Shown: one piece after another, positions 24,899-33,106 of the stretch
Layout: every line of letters begins with the position of its first letter
How positions within the stretch are numbered: position 1 is the first letter of the stretch
Assembly: GCF_001544755.2 (NCBI RefSeq)
Contig: NZ_FCOF02000028.1
Location: forward strand, 1 to 64,000
Direction of reading: 5' to 3'
From: Caballeronia catudaia
GTDB lineage: Bacteria; Pseudomonadota; Gammaproteobacteria; Burkholderiales; Burkholderiaceae
Length of the DNA: 64,000 nucleotides
The notes under the pieces: generated by a model
Database searches by the model: none
What the model was told of the DNA's origin: nothing
The model's input: the letters and a program-made list of their open reading frames with translations, nothing else
Made by a program: the position numbers and the translations under genes

Positions 24899-26263
24899 GT
24901 GAGTAGAAGTCCTGCCGTGAACGTACAGACGTTCATCAACGAGCATCCGTTCTCGCCGTTTCAGTGGCTCATCTTCGGGATGTGCTTTGTCATCGTCCTG
25001 CTGGATGGTTTCGACACCGCCGCGATCGGCTTCATTGCGCCATCGCTCGTGACCGAATGGGGTATCAGCCGTCCGGCGCTCGCGCCGGTGCTGAGCGCGG
25101 CGCTCTTCGGCCTCGCCGCGGGCGCGCTGCTGTCCGGGCCGCTGTCGGACCGGCTCGGCCGCCGCGCGATGCTGCTTTCGTCGGTGCTGATCTTCGGCGT
25201 CGCGTGTCTCGCGTCGGCGTTTTCGGCCGACATCACGCAACTGACGGCGCTGCGCTTCGTTACGGGCATCGGCCTCGGCGCCGCCATGCCGAACGCCGTC
25301 ACGATGATGAGCGAGTTTTGCCCCGACAACCGCCGCGCGACGCTCATCAATCTGATGTTCTGCGGCTTTCCGCTGGGCGCTGCATTCGGCGGCTTTCTCG
25401 CGGCCTGGATGATTCCGCATTTCGGCTGGCGCAGCGTGCTGATGCTGGGCGGCATCGCGCCGCTCGCGCTGTCGGTGCTGCTCATCGCGACGCTGCCGGA
25501 ATCGGTGCGCTACATGGTGGCGAAGGCGAAGCCCGTCGAGAAGATTCGTGCGACGCTCGCGCGCATTTCGTCCGACGCGATGCAGGCCGGTTCGTTCTTC
25601 ATGACCGAAGCCGCGCCCGCGGCGGCAGGGCAGAGCGGCATGGGCGTGGTGCTGTCGCGCTCGTACATCGTCGGCTCGGTCATGCTGTGGCTCACGTATT
25701 TCATGGGCCTCGTGATCTTCTATGCGTCGATCAACTGGATGCCGATCCTGCTCAGGGAATCGGGCCTGCCGCCGCAAAAGGCGACGCTGATTTCCGCGCT
25801 GTTCCCGCTGGGCGGCGTCGGCGCGGTGCTGTGCGGCGTGCTGATGGACAAGTTCAACGCGAACCGCATCATCGCGGCGTGCTATGCCCTGACCGCCGTG
25901 AGCGTGTATCTGATCGGCCAGGCGGCGGGCAACGTGGGCATGCTGGTGCTCGTCGTGTTCCTCGCGGGCGTGCTGATGAACACCGCGCAATCGTCGATGC
26001 CCGCGCTCGCCGCGGCGTTCTATCCGACGCAAGGGCGCGGCACGGGCGTCGCGTGGATGCTGGGCATCGGGCGCTTCGGCGGCATCGCGGGGTCGTTCCT
26101 CGTCGCCGAACTGACGCGCCAGCACGTCAGCTTCGGCGGCATCTTCGCGACGATCGCGGTCGCGGGGATCATCGCGGCGGTCGCGCTGCTGATCAAGCAG
26201 GCCGCGCATCCGCAGACAGCCATGACGAGCGACCTGAAGTCGACGGAGCCGGTCGGGCATTGA
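24899..26263 (+). CDS. MFS transporter, aromatic acid:H+ symporter type
   Basis: 454 residues with 12 predicted helices. VIVLLDGFDTAAIGFIAPSL in helix 1 and GPLSDRLGRRAMLLSS between helices 2 and 3 are signatures of the AAHS (PcaK/BenK-like) family, which imports protocatechuate-, benzoate- or hydroxybenzoate-like acids. The start is chosen at GTG 24899 with GAGGGAATGAA upstream; the frame is open 19 codons earlier but that part is not hydrophobic or family-like. It stands alone after the phn operon, with an inverted repeat (TGTTCG-TCCAG-CGAACA, 24823-24839) upstream. Confidence 0.9.
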   Translation: MSRSPAVNVQTFINEHPFSPFQWLIFGMCFVIVLLDGFDTAAIGFIAPSLVTEWGISRPALAPVLSAALFGLAAGALLSGPLSDRLGRRAMLLSSVLIFGVACLASAFSADITQLTALRFVTGIGLGAAMPNAVTMMSEFCPDNRRATLINLMFCGFPLGAAFGGFLAAWMIPHFGWRSVLMLGGIAPLALSVLLIATLPESVRYMVAKAKPVEKIRATLARISSDAMQAGSFFMTEAAPAAAGQSGMGVVLSRSYIVGSVMLWLTYFMGLVIFYASINWMPILLRESGLPPQKATLISALFPLGGVGAVLCGVLMDKFNANRIIAACYALTAVSVYLIGQAAGNVGMLVLVVFLAGVLMNTAQSSMPALAAAFYPTQGRGTGVAWMLGIGRFGGIAGSFLVAELTRQHVSFGGIFATIAVAGIIAAVALLIKQAAHPQTAMTSDLKSTEPVGH

Positions 26264-26287
26264 TTCGACGGGTCCGGTAGGGCTCGG

Positions 26288-26326
26288 GCGCCCCGCATGA
26301 CTGTGGTCACGCGGGGCGCTTTTTCT
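26288..26326 (+). terminator. intrinsic terminator after the MFS gene
   Basis: GCGCCCCGC (26288-26296) pairs with GCGGGGCGC (26311-26319) and is followed by TTTTTCTTT. A textbook hairpin with a T tract. Confidence 0.9.
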
Positions 26327-26343
26327 TTGGTTTGCGCGGCGGC

Positions 26344-26463
26344 GTGGCCTCGAAATACGCCGGATTCAGCTAGGACCTCTTCGCCGGTACGCCCATCTAC
26401 AAGCCTGCCGGGTTGACGACCGCGCGCGTCACGTTCGGCTTCCAGTCGATGGCGTGTTTCTGA
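26344..26463 (+). pseudogene. C-terminal remnant of an outer-membrane beta-barrel protein
   Basis: One frame reads VASKYAGFS, stop, DLFAGTPIYKPAGL, TTARVTFGFQSMACF and a stop. The alternating strands and the terminal phenylalanine are those of an outer-membrane barrel end, and the DLFAGTPIYKPAG style suggests a ShlB/FhaC-type two-partner secretion transporter. Only the last two strands remain, with an in-frame TAG. It lies right after the MFS terminator. Confidence 0.55.
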
Positions 26464-26490
26464 GGATGGCGACGGCCGGCGTCGCCGCGC

Positions 26491-26520
26491 CTAAAGATCC
26501 CGCACCTAAAGATCCCGCAC
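26491..26520 (+). repeat. tandem duplication of a 15-bp unit
   Basis: CTAAAGATCCCGCAC occurs twice head to tail, without mismatch, in the non-coding stretch after the barrel remnant. No function is seen. Confidence 0.85.
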
Positions 26521-26657
26521 CCTTTGCCGTTAAATTGCACGCTGCTTTCGAAATCGTGGCCGCGTCGCATTTCCGCGCGCAAATGTAAAACGCCTCACGA
26601 TCGAAAAGCCGCACGACGAGCGCCGCCCGGCGCTTCCAATGGCAATTCGACCCGATC

Positions 26658-28196
26658 GTGAAAAAACTCTCTTTCAAAACCAAGCTCATGAGCATCGTGG
26701 GCTTCGTATGGCTCAGCCTGATTCTTCTGTGCACGCTCAACGCGATCTCCACGAAACAAGCGCTGATGAAAAATCGTCAGGACGGACTTGCCGAGCAGGT
26801 TCAGTCGGCGACGAGCGTCGTCAGGTTCTACGTGAAGCAGGCGCAAAGCGGCGCGCTGCCCGAGGATGAAGCGAAGAAGCTCGCCGTCGCCAGCGTGCGC
26901 GCGATCCGCTACGGCACGAGCGGTTATATCGGCATCCTCGATTCGAAGATGTTCCAGGTCCTGAACCCCGTGCGTCCCGACACGGAAAACAAGATCAACG
27001 ATTTCGTCGACAGCACCGGCAAGCATTTCACCGGCGAGATCGTCAAGCACGGCCTCGACGGGTCGCACATCACGACGTACTTCTATCCGAAGCCGGGCGA
27101 ACAGGAGCCGCTGCCCAAGATCACTTACGGCGACTACGTGCGCGAATGGGACTGGCATGTCTACTCGGGCGCCTATGTCGACGATATCGACGCGGCCTTT
27201 CGCGCGACCGTGCTGAAGTCGCTGCTGCTCATCGGCGCGATCGGCGCGGCGCTGACGCTCGCGATGACGCTCATCATCCGCGGCGTGCTGAAAAGCATCG
27301 GCGGCGATCCGCAGGATGTGGCGATCGTCTGCCAGCGCATCGCGGCGGGCGACCTCGCGCAACCCGTGCAAGTGAAGCACGGCGACGATTCGAGCCTCAT
27401 GCACTCGATGCACACGATGCAGTCGCGTCTCACGCAGACCATCGCGCAGATCAAGCTCGTCGCGGACGGCATCACGGCGGCTTCACGCGAGATCGCGGAC
27501 GGTCATCACGATCTCTCGTCGCGCACCGAAGAGCAGGCGGCTTCGCTCGCGCAAACGGCGTCGAGCATGGAAGAACTCACGTCGACCGTGCGCCTCAATT
27601 CCGATAACGCGGGTCAGGCGACCCAGCTCGCGGCGAGCGCGTCGTCGACGGTGGAAAGCGGCAGCGGCGTCGTGCTCGGCGTCGTCGCGACGATGGACAA
27701 GATCGCGGGCAGCTCGGAGAAGATCGTCGACATCATCGGGGTCATCGAAGGCATCGCGTTTCAGACCAACATCCTCGCGTTGAACGCAGCCGTCGAAGCG
27801 GCGCGCGCGGGCGAGCATGGCCGCGGCTTCGCGGTGGTCGCATCGGAAGTGCGCGCGCTCGCGCAGCGCTGCGCCGCCGCCGCGAAGGACGTGAAAACGC
27901 TCATCGACGAATCGGTGACGAACGTAACCGCTGGGCAAGATCTCGCGCAGCAATCCGGCGACACGATGCAGCAGATCCTCACGTCCGTCACGCGCGTTTC
28001 CGACATCATGAACGAGATTTCGTCGGCGTCGTCGCAGCAGACGCAGGGCATCGAGCAGGTCGGCGTCGCGATCACGCAGATGGACGCCGTCACCCAGCAG
28101 AACGCCGCGCTCGTCGAGCAGGCGACGGCTGCTGCTTCCGCGCTCGCGGTGCAGGCGGAAGAGTTGAAGCAGGCGGTCGCGGTGTTCAAAACCTGA
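26658..28196 (+). CDS. methyl-accepting chemotaxis protein with Cache sensor
   Basis: 512 residues. Helix 1 (about 8-28, LMSIVGFVWLSLILLCTL) and helix 2 (about 188-210) frame a periplasmic single-Cache domain with RYGTSGYIGILDSK and WDWHVYSGAYVDDID. A HAMP domain and a methyl-accepting signalling helix pair follow, with the hairpin tip FQTNILALNAAVEAARAGE near 370-390. No CheR-binding pentapeptide is seen at the end. The ligand is unknown; Cache domains of this type often bind small carboxylates. Monocistronic. Confidence 0.93.
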   Translation: MKKLSFKTKLMSIVGFVWLSLILLCTLNAISTKQALMKNRQDGLAEQVQSATSVVRFYVKQAQSGALPEDEAKKLAVASVRAIRYGTSGYIGILDSKMFQVLNPVRPDTENKINDFVDSTGKHFTGEIVKHGLDGSHITTYFYPKPGEQEPLPKITYGDYVREWDWHVYSGAYVDDIDAAFRATVLKSLLLIGAIGAALTLAMTLIIRGVLKSIGGDPQDVAIVCQRIAAGDLAQPVQVKHGDDSSLMHSMHTMQSRLTQTIAQIKLVADGITAASREIADGHHDLSSRTEEQAASLAQTASSMEELTSTVRLNSDNAGQATQLAASASSTVESGSGVVLGVVATMDKIAGSSEKIVDIIGVIEGIAFQTNILALNAAVEAARAGEHGRGFAVVASEVRALAQRCAAAAKDVKTLIDESVTNVTAGQDLAQQSGDTMQQILTSVTRVSDIMNEISSASSQQTQGIEQVGVAITQMDAVTQQNAALVEQATAAASALAVQAEELKQAVAVFKT

Positions 28197-28345
28197 AGAC
28201 TTTCATCGGAGAGCCCGGCGTTTGCGAATCGTCAGAGCGTGGCATAACGCGTGCTGGGTCGTATCGTGCCTTGACTTGCGACCCGGCCGCCGCGCTATCC
28301 GGCGGCCAGCAGGCAATTTGCAAACCGCCAACAGGAGCTTCCGAC

Positions 28346-28627
28346 ATGAAACGTATCGCCCTCCCCGCCGCTGCCGGTGCTTTCGCGCTCGTCTGTGCGT
28401 CCGCTTTCGCGCAGGACAATCCGCCGAGCTCGAACACCGGCCTGCAGGCCGGCGACAACGCACAAACGACGCAGCCCGCGCATGCGAAATCGCACGCGAA
28501 CAAGTCGACGCATTCGAAGCAGATGCACAAGAGCCCGATGAACGCGGGCCCGTCCACGCAACCTGGCGGCACCGCGACGCCGAGCGGCCCCGGCGCGCCG
28601 GTCAGCGCGAGCGGCTCGGGCCAGTAA
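28346..28627 (+). CDS. small secreted protein, unknown function
   Basis: 93 residues. A signal peptide (1-22, ending AFA-QDN) precedes a low-complexity mature chain rich in Asn, Ser, His, Lys and Pro (HAKSHANKSTHSKQMHKS). ACAGGAG stands 8 bp before the ATG at 28346. The frame extends upstream but without a signal peptide. No domain recognised; histidine clusters could bind metal, which is speculative. Confidence 0.75.
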   Translation: MKRIALPAAAGAFALVCASAFAQDNPPSSNTGLQAGDNAQTTQPAHAKSHANKSTHSKQMHKSPMNAGPSTQPGGTATPSGPGAPVSASGSGQ

Positions 28628-28648
28628 CGCGCTGACGACATGACGAAC

Positions 28649-28674
28649 GGGACGCCGCGTGGCGTCCCGTTTGC
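28649..28674 (+). terminator. hairpin between convergent genes
   Basis: GGGACGCC pairs with GGCGTCCC around GCGT, followed by GTTTGCTTT. It separates the small secreted protein gene from the minus-strand hydrolase and could serve both. Confidence 0.75.
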
Positions 28675-28680
28675 TTTGGA

Positions 28681-30246
28681 TCAGCGCACGAAAGTGCCGA
28701 GACCGTCCGCGTCGTAATACTCGAGCGTCACGCGATCGCTCAGGAACGATGCCTTCGAGATCGTGCCGGGATTGGCGTTTTCGTTGACGAACGTGAACGT
28801 GAAGACATCGCCGTCCCAGTGCGTGAGCGGCAGCGTCATTGGACGCGGACCGATCGCGATGGCGAGCGCGCCGCCCTGAACGACGACCTGAACCGGCCCA
28901 AAGTAGTCGTTCCTGTAGGTGCCGATGTAAGTCGACAGTGCACGCGCGGGCAGCGGCGACGCGGGCGGCGTCGCGCCGACGAGGGAGCCTGACGGCTTCG
29001 ACAGCGGCAACAGCGCTTCGTTGAAGCGCTGAAACCAGTCGTGCTGGACCGAGCCGAACTGCACGATATCGAAGAACTGTTGGTTGAGCGCTTCGGGCAC
29101 GCCGATCGGATAGCCGTTCGTCAGCGCGACGATCGCGAGATTCGTCGATGGCACGACCACGAAGTTCGTCGCCGCGCCCACGCTGAATGCGCCCGAATGG
29201 CTGTACGACGGGCGCCCCGTTTCCGTCTGTCCCACGTTGAAGCCGTAGCCGTAGAAGCCCGCGGGCCTGCCGCCGCCGGGTGGCGAGCTTTGCACCTGCG
29301 CGGTCGTCGCGGCGGCGAGTGCGCTCCCATCGACGATGCGGCGGCCGTCGAACACGCCCGCGCCGAGCATCATCGCGAGCCACTTCGCCATGTCGTTCAC
29401 CGACGAGCTCACGCCGCCCGCGGGCGATTGCGCATCGGGCATCGTGCCCATGCCTTGCACCCACTGACCGCCGCGCTTGACGTGCCCGAGCGCGCGATTC
29501 GGCCGCGCGATGAAATCGGCGTAGCGCGAGCTCGTGCTCGTCATGCCGAGCGGCGTGTAGAGCACGTTGTCCGAGAGCGTGGCCCAGTCGATGCCCGCCG
29601 CCGTCGCCACCGATTCCGCCGCCGCCGTCAGTCCGAAATTCGTGTAGAAGTACGAATGACGGAACGGATGCAGCGGCAGATAGCGCAGGCGCTGTAAGAC
29701 TTCCGATTGCCCGTAGCCCATGTCTTCGAGCGTGTCGCCCGCATGATCGGGCAGGCCGGACTGATGCGAGTATAGATCGCCGATGGTGACGGCCGCGCTC
29801 ACCTCTTCATCGGACAAGGTGAACCACGGCAGATGCGCGCGCACCGGCGTGTTCCACGCGATGCCGCCCGCGCCGACCTGATGCGCGACCACCGACGCGC
29901 CCACGGACTTCGATACCGATGCGAGCTGAAACACGGTATCGGCATCGACGTTCTGGCCCGAGCCGACGAGCCGCGTGCCGAAGCCCCTGGCATAGACGGT
30001 CTGCGTGCCGCGCACGACCGCGACGGCCATGCCGGGCACGCCGGTGCTGCTTAGAAGATTGCTGGCGAGGGTGTCGAGCTGGGAGAGGGCGGCGTTGACG
30101 TTCGCGTCCGGCACGGGGCCGGTTTGCGATCCGCCGGATGAAGTCGACGCATTACCGTCGTCGGAATCCGAACCGCCGCCGCATGCGGCGATCGTGCTGC
30201 ATAGCGCCGCGCCCAGAAAGCGGCGGCGTCCCTCAGAAGGTCTCAT
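28681..30246 (-). CDS. serine hydrolase, class C beta-lactamase/CubicO family, lipoprotein
   Basis: 521 residues. An RRRFLGAALCSTIAAC signal with Cys22 as probable lipid anchor is followed by a Gly/Ser linker (about 23-45). The catalytic SVSK is at 110-113, and YFYTNFGL gives the YxN motif. A C-terminal beta domain (about 420-521; YIGTYRNDYFGPVQVVVQGG) is a DUF3471-like lobe common in this family. The substrate is unknown; such proteins act as peptidases or esterases, not usually as beta-lactamases. Start taken at MRPSEGRRR; 8 codons more are open. Confidence 0.88.
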   Translation of the reverse strand: MRPSEGRRRFLGAALCSTIAACGGGSDSDDGNASTSSGGSQTGPVPDANVNAALSQLDTLASNLLSSTGVPGMAVAVVRGTQTVYARGFGTRLVGSGQNVDADTVFQLASVSKSVGASVVAHQVGAGGIAWNTPVRAHLPWFTLSDEEVSAAVTIGDLYSHQSGLPDHAGDTLEDMGYGQSEVLQRLRYLPLHPFRHSYFYTNFGLTAAAESVATAAGIDWATLSDNVLYTPLGMTSTSSRYADFIARPNRALGHVKRGGQWVQGMGTMPDAQSPAGGVSSSVNDMAKWLAMMLGAGVFDGRRIVDGSALAAATTAQVQSSPPGGGRPAGFYGYGFNVGQTETGRPSYSHSGAFSVGAATNFVVVPSTNLAIVALTNGYPIGVPEALNQQFFDIVQFGSVQHDWFQRFNEALLPLSKPSGSLVGATPPASPLPARALSTYIGTYRNDYFGPVQVVVQGGALAIAIGPRPMTLPLTHWDGDVFTFTFVNENANPGTISKASFLSDRVTLEYYDADGLGTFVR

Positions 30247-30352
30247 TCGCGTCTCCCCGATTTCGCGCACGGCGCGCTCGACGGATTCTATCGGGGAAAC
30301 GATCCGTCAGGCGCGCGTAGCGCGAACGAAAGGAGACGTTTGCGTGGACGCG

Positions 30353-30787
30353 TTACTTCGCGAACAGCGACGACATATCGGCGAATGCCTTGATCTCGAC
30401 GGCGTTGCCCGACGGGTCGAGGAAGAACATCGTCGCCTGCTCGCCGACTTCGCCCTTGAAGCGCACGTGCGGCTCGATGATGAAGCGCGTGCCGGCGGCG
30501 CGCAGCTTGTCGGCGAGTTCCTCCCATTGCGGAATCGACAACACCGCGCCGAAGTGGCGCACCGGCACGGCGTCGCCATCGACGGCGCTCGTCGAGCGAT
30601 GCCCGACTTCCTCCGGCGCGAGATGCGCGACGATCTGATGCCCGTAGAAATTGAAATCGACCCAAGCGTCGGAGCTGCGGCCCTCCGGGCAGCCGAGCAG
30701 TTCGCCATAGAACTCGCGTGCGGCGGCGAGGCTGTGAACGGGGAACGCGAGATGAAACGGCGGCATGGCGTGCTGAGTCGTGCTCAT
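30353..30787 (-). CDS. VOC (glyoxalase/bleomycin resistance) family protein
   Basis: 144 residues. PFHLAFPVHSLAAAREFYGELLGCPEGR is the VOC opening with its first metal histidine, FNFYGHQIVAHL carries the second and TMFFLDPSGNAVEIKAF the glutamate near the end. It is a metal-dependent small-molecule enzyme of unknown substrate. Divergent from a LysR gene 115 bp away, which is the likely regulator. Confidence 0.9.
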   Translation of the reverse strand: MSTTQHAMPPFHLAFPVHSLAAAREFYGELLGCPEGRSSDAWVDFNFYGHQIVAHLAPEEVGHRSTSAVDGDAVPVRHFGAVLSIPQWEELADKLRAAGTRFIIEPHVRFKGEVGEQATMFFLDPSGNAVEIKAFADMSSLFAK

Positions 30788-30902
30788 GGCGTGGAGTCCT
30801 TGATCGGCATGTGGGGAGACGAAGCCACAGTGTATTGATAAACATTCGTGTTGAAAAACGATATATTGCGGGAGTCAGACCCAAAATTATCGATGAATCG
30901 AC

Positions 30903-31823
30903 ATGCTTCGAGAACTTCAGACTTTCATCGCGGTGGCGCGCCACGGCACGTTCGCGGGCGCGGGCGCGCGGATCGGCCTCACGCAGTCGGCCGTCAGCGC
31001 GCAGATGCAGCGCCTCGAAGCGCATCTCGGCGTCGAGCTGTTCGACCGCACCGGCCGCTCCGCGACGCTCAACCAGGCCGGCAGGCGCACGCTCGAACTC
31101 GCCGACGAGCTGCTCACGCTCTACGCGCGTCTGTCGGAGCCGGACGGCGGGGACGGGCGCGGCGGCTCGCTTTCGGTCGGCGCGATCGCGTCGGCGCATG
31201 CGGCGCTTTTGCCCGATGCCGTCGGCGCGTTCAGGCGCGTGCTGCCCGCCTGGCGCATCCGGCTCGTGCCGGGGGTGTCACTCAATTTGCTCGCGAGCGT
31301 CGATGCGGGCGAGATGGACATGGCCGTCCTCATCCGTCCGCCGTTCTCGTTGCCGGCGGAGTTGCAATGGCGCACGCTCGTCGCGGAGCCTTTCGTGCTG
31401 CTCGCGCCCGCCGCGAAGAAGGGCGCGCACTGGCGCGAGCTGATCGAATCGGAGCCGTTCATCCGCTACGACCGGCGCTCGTTCGGCGGCCGGCAAGTGG
31501 ACATGTTCCTGCGCGAGCGCCGCATTGCGGTGCGCGATTCGCTTGAAGTCGACGAACTGCCGGGCATCGCGCAACTCGTCGCGCGCGGTCTGGGCGTGGC
31601 GCTCGTGCCGGTGTCCGATGGCATCGGCGCATGGCCGCGCGGCGCGGTGGCGCTCCATCTCGGCGACGATACGTTTCATCGCGAGATCGGTCTCGTCGAG
31701 CGCGCGCGGCGCATGCGTGCGGACGAGCCGGACGCGGCGACGCGGCTGGCGGACTGCATCGTCGAGGCGGCGCGGCGAAGCAGGCGTGCACGCTCGCTGA
31801 AAGGGAAGCGCGGCGTCGCCTAG
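30903..31823 (+). CDS. LysR-family transcriptional regulator
   Basis: 306 residues. The N-terminal helix-turn-helix (LRELQTFIAVARHGTFAGAG, LTQSAVSAQMQRLEAHLGVELFDR) is clear, and the effector domain spans about 90-290. It is divergent from the VOC gene; the AT-rich 115-bp gap (with GTGTTGAAAAACGATATAT) is the probable operator region. The FUSC gene follows after 37 bp and may belong to the same transcript. Confidence 0.93.
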   Translation: MLRELQTFIAVARHGTFAGAGARIGLTQSAVSAQMQRLEAHLGVELFDRTGRSATLNQAGRRTLELADELLTLYARLSEPDGGDGRGGSLSVGAIASAHAALLPDAVGAFRRVLPAWRIRLVPGVSLNLLASVDAGEMDMAVLIRPPFSLPAELQWRTLVAEPFVLLAPAAKKGAHWRELIESEPFIRYDRRSFGGRQVDMFLRERRIAVRDSLEVDELPGIAQLVARGLGVALVPVSDGIGAWPRGAVALHLGDDTFHREIGLVERARRMRADEPDAATRLADCIVEAARRSRRARSLKGKRGVA

Positions 31824-31860
31824 AATGCGTTGCAGGCGCGTTCTCCTACGGCGGACATCA

Positions 31861-32991
31861 ATGGATGACGAGCAGCACATCGGCGGCGCGAAAGCGCGCC
31901 TCGCGGATTCGGCGGCGACGCTCGCGCGCTCGGGCGCGAGTCGCGTGCAGGCGGCGCTTGCGTGGATCGATCGTGTCGATCCGGGCACGCATCGGCGCAT
32001 CAAGGGTTTGCGGCTCGTCACCGCGTACGGGCTCGCGGCTGCGCTCGGCGCGTTGCAGGACGTGACGCAGCGCGTGCCGGTGGGTGTGTCCGTCGGCGCG
32101 CTCGCGGGCGGATTTGCGCTGTGGGCGAGCGTGTCCGAGGCGCGGACGACGCGCTACGAATCGACTCGCGATCTCGCCGTTCTCTGCATTGCCGCGGCCT
32201 TTGGCGCGCTGATGTTCACTTTGTTTGCACCGGTTTGTCGTGAAATGGGACGCGGCGGGGCCGAGCTCTTGCTCGTGACGGGCGCGTTCTTCGCCGGTTA
32301 TCTGAAGCGTTTCGGGCTGACCGGGGCGGGCATCGGCTCGCAGCTTTATATCGGACAGCTTCTCGCTTATGGTATGGATCTCAAGCCCGGTGTTTCGTGG
32401 GCGATTCTGATCGCGCTTCCGATCGGGATGCTCGCGGCCATTGTCCCGCGTGTGTTGAGCGGGCCTGCGGAGCATCCGGCCGTGTTGCCCGCGCTGGCGT
32501 CGGAGCCTGCACACGAGGGGTACGCGATATCGCCCGCGACGGCGATGGGTTTGCAGGCGGCGTGCGGCGCGCTCGTCGTCGTGCTGGTCAACCGGCTCGT
32601 CGGGCTCGCGGAATCGGCGTGGGCGATCACGGCTTGCGTGTATGTCGTCGCGACATCGGCGGTAGGGACGGCGGAGCGCGTCAGGCGGCGGATCTACGGG
32701 ACACTCGTCGGGGTGCCGATCGGGCTCGTGTGCTTGCCGCTCGCGGAGCATTGGCCGCTTGTTGTCTGGGTTCTTTCCGCGTTCGCGATGATCGTTTATG
32801 CGATGGCGCTGCCGGAGCGGTATGACATCGCGTGTGGCGCGTTTGCGTTTGTTTTGGTGGTGACGCTGGCTGCCAGCGGGGTGCATTCGGTTTCGTTGCT
32901 CGCGGCGCGGGCCTGGGAGACTCTGCTCGGCGGCGCGTTGGGGTTGGTGGCTTCGAGGGTCGTGTTTCCTTTGCGGGTGGTTAGGGAGTGA
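31861..32991 (+). CDS. FUSC family inner membrane protein
   Basis: 376 residues with about nine to ten hydrophobic helices in two blocks and a basic loop (GTAERVRRRIYGTLVGVPIGL), the arrangement of fusaric-acid-resistance/YccS-type proteins. It may export an aromatic acid or work as a pump subunit, but no partner membrane fusion protein or outer-membrane factor is adjacent. Start taken at ATG 31861. The palindromic repeat at 33001 follows its stop. Confidence 0.83.
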   Translation: MDDEQHIGGAKARLADSAATLARSGASRVQAALAWIDRVDPGTHRRIKGLRLVTAYGLAAALGALQDVTQRVPVGVSVGALAGGFALWASVSEARTTRYESTRDLAVLCIAAAFGALMFTLFAPVCREMGRGGAELLLVTGAFFAGYLKRFGLTGAGIGSQLYIGQLLAYGMDLKPGVSWAILIALPIGMLAAIVPRVLSGPAEHPAVLPALASEPAHEGYAISPATAMGLQAACGALVVVLVNRLVGLAESAWAITACVYVVATSAVGTAERVRRRIYGTLVGVPIGLVCLPLAEHWPLVVWVLSAFAMIVYAMALPERYDIACGAFAFVLVVTLAASGVHSVSLLAARAWETLLGGALGLVASRVVFPLRVVRE

Positions 32992-33000
32992 GGGTTTTTT

Positions 33001-33089
33001 TCGCCGGATCCCGTTTTGCTTTTGGTTTATTAGCGTTGCCCTTGTGCAGGGCAACGCTAATAGACCGACACGAATCCGGGATCCGGCGA
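33001..33089. repeat. nested palindrome, copy B of the dispersed repeat
   Basis: Outer arms TCGCCGGATCCCG (33001-33013) and CGGGATCCGGCGA (33077-33089) enclose inner arms of 15 bp (33028-33042 and 33048-33062, TATTAGCGTTGCCCT and its complement) with a 5-base loop. Both arm pairs are perfect. It sits between convergent FUSC and histidine kinase genes and could end transcription of both. Confidence 0.9.
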
Positions 33090-33106
33090 AAGACAAAACC
33101 AACCCC

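Noticed and set aside
24746..26260. 504-codon minus-strand open frame opposite the aromatic acid carrier
   Set aside because: Composition is almost entirely Arg, His, Asp and Ala with no domain, while the plus strand encodes a clear 12-helix carrier.
26491..26520. Two tandem 15-bp units considered as the start of a CRISPR array or iteron set
   Set aside because: There are only two copies without spacers and no cas or rep gene nearby.
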